Below the pieces are notes generated by a model that searched no databases, was not told the origin of the DNA, and worked only from the letters and a program-made list of their open reading frames with translations. Below are positions 46,591 through 55,152 of a stretch of 64,000 nucleotides of DNA, one piece after another. Position 1 is the first letter of the stretch. Every line of letters starts with the position of its first letter. The position numbers and the translations under genes are program-made. Origin of the DNA: Lepraria neglecta. Its lineage: Eukaryota > Ascomycota > Lecanoromycetes > Lecanorales > Stereocaulaceae. The stretch covers positions 4,340,001 through 4,404,000 of the forward strand of contig CM065648.1 in the NCBI GenBank assembly GCA_033220425.1, given 5' to 3'.

Positions 46591-46650
46591 CAAGTATCAA
46601 CAATGAGCTTATCTCCCGGTATATTGATGATTCCAAATTGCTACCTTTAG

Positions 46651-47397
46651 ATGATCCATGTTTTTCTAGCAGCTCCGAGGTTTCGTGCAGCCGGCCCCCG
46701 GTTTTACAAACAACCTCCCTCCTGGCCCATAACTTCGAACAAAACAAACACTTGCATTGCAAACATAGCTCCCTCTACTCGTGCTCGCGCTCGACTAGAG
46801 TCTCAGAGACAGACTCGTCTCACAGAGTCTAAGAAGCCGTCAATGTCTCCTCGTCATCGTCGCATTCAAGATGAGTCGTTCATTCCGCGTCGTTCTGCCC
46901 GTCTCCTTCAGATCAAAGCACGCATGGATTCGAGCATCCCATTAAACGGATTAAAGCTGCTCGACCTGCCACCAGACATTGTTCTCAGCATTGCTGATTT
47001 CATCCACGACCCGGACACCCCCTATGTCTTCAACAAAAACGAAAACTCCAACTGGCGTCTCACGATTAAGCAGCGTCCCGGACACAACACCGGTGGCAAG
47101 GCAACTGTTAACCCACGTCGCTTCGGCTGCCAGATCCTCTTTCTCATCCGCCCCCATGCTGTATTCGCTGCAGCACATCCGTATCTCAAGGACATTCTGA
47201 AATTGGCACCCAAGCCCACTACTCCGATGCCACTGACCGTTGTCGATGAGGAGAAGGGAATGGTAACGGGGTACAAGTACTTCATCCAGGAACAGGAGGG
47301 TCAGGGAGGGATGCAAGAAGGATGGGGCACGGTGACAGCGGAGTGCGATCTGGGGTACTATGTTGAGTGGCCTCGTGGGATTCGCTGTGTGCTTTGA
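46651..47397 (+). CDS. F-box-like accessory protein
   Basis: An intact frame of 248 codons; the probable start is the later ATG at 46843 (MSPRHRRIQDESFIPRRSARLLQIKARMDSS), since the upstream part resembles leader sequence. The motif LKLLDLPPDIVLSIADFIHD fits the first helix of an F-box, though the second half is not obvious. The rest (GCQILFLIRPHAVFAAAHPYLKDILKLAPK, then GWGTVTAECDLGYYVEWPRGIRCVL) has no family I recognise. The decayed gene at 45525 starts similarly. Function and partner are unknown; adapter proteins for SCF ligases are the usual role of F-box genes. Confidence 0.5.
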   Translation: MIHVFLAAPRFRAAGPRFYKQPPSWPITSNKTNTCIANIAPSTRARARLESQRQTRLTESKKPSMSPRHRRIQDESFIPRRSARLLQIKARMDSSIPLNGLKLLDLPPDIVLSIADFIHDPDTPYVFNKNENSNWRLTIKQRPGHNTGGKATVNPRRFGCQILFLIRPHAVFAAAHPYLKDILKLAPKPTTPMPLTVVDEEKGMVTGYKYFIQEQEGQGGMQEGWGTVTAECDLGYYVEWPRGIRCVL

Positions 47398-48357
47398 AGG
47401 TTTGTTTTGATCGCTCCCTGGTTACCATAAGCGAGGGCTAATCATCTTGTGTCCAGATAACAGCAACGCTGCTACATCGTCAAAGACAGCTAAGAGCAAA
47501 ATGATACGCAAGCGGTTGGAGGTTGGAAAATCTGTTGGCATAGCCGTGTGTATGCAGTGGTTCGCGTTGAAAAAGTGTACCTTACTGCGTCTTTCGGTTT
47601 TTATTAAACCGCAACAGCCGTAGTAGGAAGCGTAATACAAATTTAACTTGCCAGATCTTGCTCTCCATCCATGCTTCTATGATTATAAAAGTATGTCCTC
47701 ATTCATGTGGCTTCGGGCTCAGCTTGAAGTACACTCGATTTGCGACGGCACAATATGACGGTGTAAGCTTTTAGATGAACGACTTCTCGAGGCTGTGGTC
47801 CACCCGAACTTACCTTGGCCCTCATAAAGCATGTCTGACCTTTAATAATGGTCAATGAGAAGAAAAATCACTCGTAAGTCAGATAAAGGAGCTCGCTACC
47901 ACAATTCAAATGTTGTGGAACGCTTTTTTGGTGTGACTCATTTCTTAGCCTCGTTCTACGAAACTCCAATTTCTCTACCCCTTCTCTTTCTTTCTCTTAA
48001 CCAACAACTCCGTCCCTCACCACTCGCACATAGCCAGAAACAAGACATCAGATGCATTATCAAAACTTCCACCGCCAGATCGCTCGTGTCCAGATTGCCT
48101 TCCGCTCCTAGGAACAGAGACCAGCCAGTCTTACAACTTCATAAACCCCACAGAGACCGAGAAACTTATTCACATCAACCACATCAAGACCAGTCGGACG
48201 ACTTTACAGAGGTCAGCAAAAGTTGACAGTTCATCCACGTTGAGACCAATTATACAACTTTCCAAGGACCGACGGAACTGAACAACCCATCGATCCCGAT
48301 CAGACAGTCTTCTATATTCCAAATCTCTATTCCAAATCCTCCTCCCAAAGAACCAAG
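47398..48357. other. Intergenic region and long leader of the eIF5A-like gene
   Basis: 960 bp without a gene. The part from 47950 to 48357 is pyrimidine- and CA-rich (e.g. CTCTTTCTTTCTCTTAACC), fitting a promoter and 5' leader. Confidence 0.5.
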
Positions 48358-48864
48358 ATGTCTTCCACCCTCGACGCCCAACACGAAGAGAACGTCTTCG
48401 CCATCCCCGCCGCCGACGCAGGCGCCTCCCTCATCTACCCCCTCCAAGTGTCCGCCCTCCGCAAAGGCGGCCACGTCCTTCTTAAATCGCACCCCTGCAA
48501 AATCAGCACCATGACTACGGCAAAGCCAGGCAAGCACGGCCACGCCAAAGTGAACATCGAAGGCTACGACATCTTCACTCATCAGAAATTCGCTGATTTC
48601 GGCCCGGCGCACCAGAATGTTGAGGTGCCTGTTCTTAGGAGGAGGGAATATCAGTTGCTGAATGTTGACAATGACGATAAATTCTTGTCGCTTTTTTCGT
48701 ATGAGGATGGGGAGACGAAGGATGATTTGAAACTTCCGGAGGGGGAGGTTGGGGAGAAGGTGGAGAGGTTGTGGAAGGGAGGGAAGAGGGATTTGGTGGT
48801 TACTGTTATGGCGGCTATGGGGAATGAAATGGTGGTTGAGGTTAGGGATAATGCGAGGGATTGA
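48358..48864 (+). CDS. Divergent eIF5A-like protein with conserved hypusine loop
   Basis: Single exon, 168 aa. Strong family resemblance: ADAGASLIYPLQVSALRKGG, HPCKIS, KPGKHGHAKVN, DIFTHQKF, VEVPVLRRREYQLLNV, FLSLFSYEDGETKDDLKLPEGEVGEKV and VVTVMAAMGNEMVVEV. The modification loop keeps the target Lys (residue 59 in GKHGHA), so hypusine formation is possible. It differs from ordinary fungal eIF5A at highly constrained positions: the loop has AKPGK where eIF5A has SKTGK, and the IKGRPCKI segment reads LKSHPCKI. It lacks introns. It is therefore either a specialised paralogue or a retained retrocopy. It is not HEX-1, which derives from eIF5A but has lost the GKHGH loop. Confidence 0.85.
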   Translation: MSSTLDAQHEENVFAIPAADAGASLIYPLQVSALRKGGHVLLKSHPCKISTMTTAKPGKHGHAKVNIEGYDIFTHQKFADFGPAHQNVEVPVLRRREYQLLNVDNDDKFLSLFSYEDGETKDDLKLPEGEVGEKVERLWKGGKRDLVVTVMAAMGNEMVVEVRDNARD

Positions 48865-49594
48865 GGACGCGGGGGGAAAGGTCTCGTTATTCTCTTTGTT
48901 TGCTAGGTGTGACAGATTTTTTGATTGTCGGTTGGCTGTTGGCTATTGTGGATGTAGAAGAGTCTGAATTGAGTCGATGAGTTGGCGAAAGAAGCTGTCC
49001 ATTGAGAAAGTTATGAAATATCCTTCCTCCCAACATGGCCGTCATTCCCAGAACCAAAACCCTCACAGGCCTCCCCTCCCACTAAGATTAACCCACAACC
49101 CTTTAAGTATACGTCCATACCGAAATCCTAACCCAACCACACTGGTACCTCCACCAAGACCACACGATCGACAGAGAAAAGCTGAAAGTTGATAGGCCAT
49201 TTCCGAAGCCTCCGGGCAACAAGTGTCCAGAAGTAGTGGTTCGTCATTGCAAGGGCGGTGTAATCGCATTTGTTGATGCAATCGTGTCCGAATGTTTTGA
49301 AACGATGAAACCTTCGTATAGATAGGAGGCTGTTTCGAGGTGAATCTTCCAAAGTAGCGAGGAGAATGTTGGTCTTTGCGCGGGTGACATCGTGCGGATG
49401 AGGTTTTCGGGGTTGAAAGCGGTGTAGAGTGAGAAGAAAACGATGTGGTGAAAGCGTAAGGGTTCCAGTAGCAGTAAAGTAAATGCATAAATCGGATCAA
49501 ATGACCAGGATGGTAAGAAAAATATTGAGCAAAATTCCAAAACGTTCTCATACGACCGCATTGTTGACCCATACTCACTCACTCACTCACTCAC
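48865..49594. other. Intergenic region with a microsatellite
   Basis: 730 bp, no gene supported. An ACTC/CTCA tetranucleotide run lies at about 49574-49602 next to the stop codon of the P450 pseudogene. Confidence 0.5.
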
Positions 49595-49602
49595 TCACTC
49601 AC
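49574..49602. repeat. Tetranucleotide microsatellite (ACTC)n
   Basis: About seven uninterrupted ACTC units. It is likely variable in length between strains. Confidence 0.9.
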
Positions 49603-51234
49603 CCGCCTTCCTCTCCCTGACCCTAACCCGAAAGTCTTGCTGTTTCACAAACCAATCATTATGTACCGTCCAATCGCAGTCTGGTTCCGTCGTACTGATG
49701 TCAAATCTCAGCACCAACTTGGGAATCAATTTATTCATCTCCATCAACGACAAGCTCTTACCCACACAAGCGCGCGGCCCACGACCGAAAGTGAAGAAGT
49801 ATTGATCCATCATATTGGCTGATGCCCGAGATTGCAGCCAACGCTCAGGTCTAAAGTCGTCTGCGTCTGGACCAAAGACGGAGCGATTGGCGTGTGCAAC
49901 CCAGCTGTTGATACCAAGGATGTTGCCTTCGGGGGGGAATCGACCCGCGAGTGTGAGTCCTCCTTTGGGAACGACGCGAGGAAGGTTGAGGCCTATGGCT
50001 GGGAAGAGTCGCAAGGTTTCTTTGATGATTGCTTGCAGGTGCGAGCATCATTGAGCTTCTTTCTCCACGATTGTCTTATTTGTCGATCTTGCTTTCAATT
50101 CTTCCACCTCTTCACGTAATTTCTCCAGGGCCTGTGGATGCTTGCAGAGGAAATACATGGTGGCATTTAGTGCGATACCCGTTGTCTCCCCACCAGCGAG
50201 CACAGGGGCTATGACGTGGTAGTAGGCATCATCGACTGTAAAGTTATCAGGGTACCTCCTGTGCTTTGAGAGTAGGGAGCCGAGGAAGTCCGAATCCAGG
50301 GAGTCACCGCCCTCAGTCCTTTCCTCAGCAATAGACTTTTCATTCCCCGATCGTTGGTTCCATTCTGCGATACATCTGCCAGCAAATTCGTATATGTAGC
50401 CAATGCCCACCTCCCCTCTAGGTGCCATCATCTGAAGTAGTCGGAATATAGTAGGATGCTATTCACTGAACACGCCCATTACGGCACCATAGCGCGAATA
50501 GCTGTGGCTGGTAGCCGTCACATCTGCGATATCGACACCTTTCTCGAGGAAGGCAAAAGGTTTGCCAAACTGCGAAGAGATTAGCGAGGTTTTCGGTGGA
50601 TAGCTCTTGCTTAGATCGTACCGTAAGAGCCCCGATAGTATCGAAAGTGTAAAGCTGCAGCCACTCCGCCATGTCAATGACAGTGCCTTCTTGTGCGAAG
50701 ATCGCCATTTTATCCAAGAATGTGGCTAAGGTGCTATCGACTTGCCATTGGATGTTGGCGAGGGCGCCAATTTGGTATAGTGAGAGCACCTGGCGGCGTC
50801 TCTGGGCATGGTGTTCGATGTCTAGCGAGGTGAGGAGGTTAGGTTCTGCCGTTGGCAGTCCCCAGGCGGTGTATCGCGGTGACTACATAATGTCAGTTTC
50901 CCAGCAGGAGGTGATCATTAGATTGCTTATAAGGGACCCCAATTTGGGCCGCTTCCGGATCATCGATACTGTACTCATTTAGAGCGATCCGAACAATAGG
51001 CCCATACTTTTGATGTAGAGCTAGATTGATCTTGTGATATTTGCGAGAATTGATCGCCCTTAGGAGCCAGAGTCGTGGAAATCTTGCCAGCCAGGGGCCT
51101 GAGACGTCCCGAAGCGGGTTGACATATGCATGGTACAATGTGCGAAGTGCTAAGGCTACCACTGCCAGAGAATAACAAAAGGCGGCAGTGATGAAGGGCC
51201 GTTCGAGAATATTGGAGGGTATGAGGCTATGCAT
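49595..51234 (-). pseudogene. Cytochrome P450, two in-frame nonsense codons
   Basis: The start is MHSLIPSNILERPFITAAF with a membrane anchor, then PLRDVSGPWLARFPRLW. Further landmarks are the I-helix (APVLAGGETTGIALNATMYFL), the K-helix (AIIKETLRLFPA) with ExxR, FRPERW and the haem-binding loop FTFGRGPRACVGK. Likely introns lie near 50883-50935 and at about 50577-50626 (junction GALT-FGKPFAFLEKG). In the conserved segment MGVFSE-HPTIFRLLQ a TAG (50459-50461) replaces the expected Trp. A TGA (50048-50050) interrupts KEAQ-CSHLQAIIKE; CGA to TGA is one transition. The first junction is also not clean. The gene is otherwise full length, so loss appears recent. Confidence 0.75.
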
Positions 51235-51912
51235 TTGGTAAGACCTATCGGATCTGATAGCTTTTCTAAGACTAGGTGAAGGAGAATAGGTTAAAGAAGT
51301 GGGATGGCAATTGGAGGTTCAGAAGCACAGATGCCAGCAATGAAGTGGAAGAGCAAGCAATGCGGCTCTTTGGAGGGGTAGACCCCACGTATGCATGCTA
51401 TCCTTGCCATGCGCATGGTCTAGATCATTTTGCTGCATGGGTACAAGTCCCAATGCAGGTTACCCATTTGGCGCCACAGTCCTGCGCTTTCAAGCTCGGG
51501 TTTGGGGGACACAGCTTGCAATTAGCATATGCAGTGACTGTCGAGCGCAGCTAGTCAGCAGTGTCGCCGGCACACACCGCAGAAAAAGAAAAGACACCTC
51601 ACTGTTGTCCATTGCACGATCTCGATGAGTTTGATTCTATTGGAGGCGCTTTGCATTACCACTTTGCTCCTGCAGTGGTCTGGATCGAGCGATTTGCTTT
51701 CAGTTAAAAAGACCCTTGGTAAATGCAAGCCAAAAAAGATAACAGTCACCCTAAAGCCAGTGGAGACAAGAAAAACGGCTGGGAGCAGGGAGCGAGGTCT
51801 TAACCCACTGCCTTCATTGTTAAAGCTGCGATTGTGCTCTTTGATCGGTGCGATGAGCTGTAATTCTATACCTCTTTTCGAGACCAAACATAAGCTGGCA
51901 GCGAGTGGATGA
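51235..51912. other. Intergenic region, nothing supported
   Basis: 678 bp between the P450 5' side and the 3' end of the TAPT1-family gene. No gene or clear repeat is seen. Confidence 0.45.
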
Positions 51913-54783
51913 TCACCATATCCTCTTATTGATCATATCATACCGGCTCACCCTCTCGAAGGACTCGCCTCCTTCTTTGTTGAGCCTCGCCTCTTTCTCC
52001 TTAACAGCTATCTCCCTCTCCCTCAACTTCTTCGCCCCTTCATGATCGTCTTCGTAGATCCACCTCCTCTTGTCCTCATCTACCTCCACAACGCCCCACC
52101 CGCCCACTCTCCTGCCCTCTGCATGCACTGAGACTTTCTCTCTTTCCTTCATGCTCTTGTAGCGATGGCGCGCGAAAGAAAGCAGGCACATACCGAGTAC
52201 GAGCTTGAAAGCTAGGAGGGCAAGGAAGAGGACGAAAAAGAAAATTAGCATAGTGAAGAACGCTATGACATCATCTGTGCTCCATGCAGTGCTACTTGCG
52301 GATTCACCAGCGCCAAAAGCGGAGCGACCCAAAGCACGGCGAAAGACATCGTCGACGTGCTGTAGGGCGGCGGTTGTGGCAGGCGACGCAGTTGCTGACT
52401 CGACGGAGAGTGAGGTAGCGGAGGACGGCAGTGGAAGCGGCATGTATGTAGCAAGGAACATGTGGTAGGTCTGGACGGAAGCGCGAATAAAGAGACAGGC
52501 GAGAGGGATGACAGGGAGGCCCAGGCGCCGAGTGAGATTTTGGTCTGTGAAGGCATTTGAGTAATAATCCTTGGCTAGAACGTCAAGGAAACGGCCGTAG
52601 ATAGCAGGCTTGGTATTGTTGAATTTTGTAATATACGCGTGTTTGATCCAATCGACGAGCATTTCGCTCCCCAGGACGAGGAAAAAGGGGCCCATGACTT
52701 GGCCAGTCCATTCTGGAAAGATGGTGAAGCTCTTGGGTAATATGCTTGATCCTCTAAGCGAAGATGCTGACGCTGACTCTCCACCCGCATTACCACTGGA
52801 CGAACCAATAGTCAAGCCACCAGTCTCGATGATGTTCCGGGAAGCGATTATCATGAGCATTAGCCAAAGCTGAAAGCGTTCAACCACATCCGCGCACGTC
52901 AGCTGGAACAGATTCTCTTTCTCAAACTTCTTGAACACGGTAGACTTGATCTCAACGAACTGATTAGATATCAGTAAAGTCAACAGTGCGTTCGAGTATG
53001 AGTTGACTGCCACATTGAGAGTGATGACTTGGTAGAATAATGCGGTCGAATGCACGAGGTTGTAGCAAAGAGCTAGGATGAACATCCAAAATGGCGTCCA
53101 GACCTTGCTACGGCCATCGGGCTTGCGCTCCAGTGTTTCTTTTGAAAACAGACATTCAAGTACATCTTGGCCAATTGCGGAGAACAAGCGATCGCAGACT
53201 TCCAGCACATTGTAGATGACGTATAGTTTGATAGCAGCTTGTCCCCTGATGCCGTGGTACATTCTACTGGCGTCGAAGTACATCAGGATAGTGCAACTCA
53301 GAATGATCAAAAATCCTTTCAGAATATCTGCTTTGTGGTCCGGCAATAAAGCTGAGGGGATGGATCTGGTCCTCCTATGTTTACGAGCAAAGTTGTTCTG
53401 TTGCTTACGCATCATCTCAGGACGAGATTGCGTGTCGCTGTCGTGGCCTTTGTCTGCGGGTTCAGCGGTAGGCTGATCGTCTACTACCGTATCGGCGGGA
53501 GCAGAGTCCTCACCAGATGCCGGAATTGCTGAACCATTGATACTTTCGCGACGCACCCTTCTTTGCCACATCCTACCCGTCCCAGCGTAGATGAACGTGC
53601 CAACATATCGAGCCTCTTTAGCAAAGTTCCTGCCCCAAGATCGGCCAAGGATCGAAAGTGCCTTTAGGAAACGCAGTGGCAAGATTGTGAAAGAGTAAAG
53701 CCATGCATCAAGACAAGCAAGAGCACCAAACCATAGGATTTGTTCCAATTGAGGAGGCAGGAAAAGGAAGTTTAGTAGACGGTCCAACTTGACACGTGAA
53801 GACTCGTACGGAAAGTCGCTAGTAATAGATCGATGTATGTACAACGGTGAAGGTCGTTGGGAAGACATCTCAAGTTGAAGGTATGTAGGAAGCGAAAGAG
53901 GAGGAACCGGTATTGACTGAGGCATTGGCGAGGGTTGTGGGCCCTCTATGGCAGCGTGTCTGCTTGCTGCTTTCGAGTCGTTGAATCGAAGCGCTAATGG
54001 AGGGGCCTTGGACCGGGCTGTGGATGATGATATATGGGGACGCAAGGATCCTGTAGCTCGAGAAGAAGACAGCTTTCTCTTCAACAACGGTGTTGACGCA
54101 GTGCGAGTAGATGGGCGAGGCCTTGAGCTATTTCCCGGGTCCCTGCTTGATTCCCGCGCAGACGTAAATGGATCTTCTTCTGTTGCTGATATGGAAGGTG
54201 TAATGACGGCAGGAGAGTAGCTTCTCTCCTTCGCTCTTTCCCATTCTCGAGGATCGCCATGGAGGATTGGTCGCTCAGGCACCTCAGAAACAGTCCATCG
54301 TCCGCGAGTTCTTGATGTGCCATTGGTATCCTCAGCAGGGCCATCACTCAGGTCCTCCAAAGAGCTGGGAGTCGGTAGAAACATCGGTGAGGAAGCAAGC
54401 TCGTATATCTTCGCAGGAGACAGTTTAAGTACCCTCTCTTTCTCATCGCCTTGAACTGAAGGTGCTTCCACAACTGTGTTACTCTGGCTTCCAACATCGT
54501 TTCTGGTAGGATTTAAATTGCCATTATTGCTCTGTCCAACCAACGCCCCATCTTCCAAAGGATATGATTTTGCTACCATCGAGTTACTAACATGCTCCTG
54601 CTTCTGCGGCATCCTGAGGTTGCCATTCCCTAATCTCCCGTGGTCATCGGCCGCTGGAGCAGGCGTTGTTGACGATAAGTCACCGCTATTTGATTGTATA
54701 TGTTTGAGGTCTCCGTTTCCAGATGCTGCCTCCTGCGACCACTCTCTGAAATCGTCCTTCTGATCCGACAGGTCTTTGTGCAC
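51913..54783 (-). CDS. TAPT1/Emp65-family multi-pass membrane protein
   Basis: Single exon, 956 aa. The first third (about 330 residues) is disordered, Ser/Pro/Arg-rich. Then comes the conserved TAPT1 domain: SRVKLDRLLNFLFLPPQLEQILWFGALACLDAWLYSFTILPLRFLKAL, HKADILKGFLIILSCTILMYFDASRMYHGIRGQAAIKLYVIYNVLEVCDRLFSAIGQDVLE, NALLTLLISNQFVEIKSTVFKKFEKENLFQLTCADVVERFQLWLML. Several transmembrane helices follow. Yeast Emp65 acts in the ER in folding or quality control together with Slp1; human TAPT1 affects Golgi and ciliary function. The C-terminal 60 residues are charged and coiled-coil-like (KLREREIAVKEKEARLNKEG). It is divergent from DUG2. Confidence 0.92.
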   Translation of the reverse strand: MHKDLSDQKDDFREWSQEAASGNGDLKHIQSNSGDLSSTTPAPAADDHGRLGNGNLRMPQKQEHVSNSMVAKSYPLEDGALVGQSNNGNLNPTRNDVGSQSNTVVEAPSVQGDEKERVLKLSPAKIYELASSPMFLPTPSSLEDLSDGPAEDTNGTSRTRGRWTVSEVPERPILHGDPREWERAKERSYSPAVITPSISATEEDPFTSARESSRDPGNSSRPRPSTRTASTPLLKRKLSSSRATGSLRPHISSSTARSKAPPLALRFNDSKAASRHAAIEGPQPSPMPQSIPVPPLSLPTYLQLEMSSQRPSPLYIHRSITSDFPYESSRVKLDRLLNFLFLPPQLEQILWFGALACLDAWLYSFTILPLRFLKALSILGRSWGRNFAKEARYVGTFIYAGTGRMWQRRVRRESINGSAIPASGEDSAPADTVVDDQPTAEPADKGHDSDTQSRPEMMRKQQNNFARKHRRTRSIPSALLPDHKADILKGFLIILSCTILMYFDASRMYHGIRGQAAIKLYVIYNVLEVCDRLFSAIGQDVLECLFSKETLERKPDGRSKVWTPFWMFILALCYNLVHSTALFYQVITLNVAVNSYSNALLTLLISNQFVEIKSTVFKKFEKENLFQLTCADVVERFQLWLMLMIIASRNIIETGGLTIGSSSGNAGGESASASSLRGSSILPKSFTIFPEWTGQVMGPFFLVLGSEMLVDWIKHAYITKFNNTKPAIYGRFLDVLAKDYYSNAFTDQNLTRRLGLPVIPLACLFIRASVQTYHMFLATYMPLPLPSSATSLSVESATASPATTAALQHVDDVFRRALGRSAFGAGESASSTAWSTDDVIAFFTMLIFFFVLFLALLAFKLVLGMCLLSFARHRYKSMKEREKVSVHAEGRRVGGWGVVEVDEDKRRWIYEDDHEGAKKLREREIAVKEKEARLNKEGGESFERVSRYDMINKRIW

Positions 54784-55152
54784 GCCTGTGCTATTCGAAA
54801 GAGGCAGATTGGGAGAAATTGCGGCTATGAGCTCGCTGGTCGTTCATTTTTCTCGCAGTGAGAAAGAATTGTGTGGAGGCTATTGAATCCGGCCAAGAAT
54901 AAGTCCTGATATGATATGTAGCAGCTACTGGAAGCTCATGGGTCCGTCTCTTCTCGCCGCTCAAGCTGCTAGTTCTGACAGTTTTCGCGGAAGTTTAGAA
55001 CGGTCCACCCTCTAATGGGGCTCTCCCGGGGTATACGTGCTTCAGCCCTATGAGTGGCCCATTTGGGGGTTTGGCCCACTAGGGGGTGAACCCTTCTGCA
55101 CTACGATTTTTGCCGAGCAGCCACCACTTTAGTCCTGGGCTTTAGCTTTCCC
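54784..55152. promoter_or_regulatory. Divergent intergenic region, TAPT1-family gene / DUG2
   Basis: 369 bp between divergent start codons. About 100 bp of it (54997-55097) is a short inverted-repeat element, so the shared promoter has been altered by insertion. Confidence 0.6.
54997..55097. mobile_element. Short MITE related to the element at 1102-1396
   Basis: The left end AGAACGGTCCACCCTCTAAT and the mirror of the right end (AGAAGGGTTCACCCCCTAGT) match at most positions. The ends also match those of the element at 1102-1396 (AGAAGGATTCACCCCCTAAC). A TA lies at the left edge, TG at the right, so the right TA may have mutated. A GCTTCAGCCCTA motif is shared by both elements inside the right end. 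Confidence 0.7.

Noticed and set aside
48358-48864. HEX-1 Woronin body protein
   Set aside because: HEX-1 is an eIF5A relative, but it lacks the GKHGHA hypusine loop; this sequence keeps it.
50420-50470. A 42-nt intron removing the first TAG in the P450
   Set aside because: It would delete the conserved VFSE(W)HPTIFRLLQ segment and uses a poor donor; nonsense mutation fits better.
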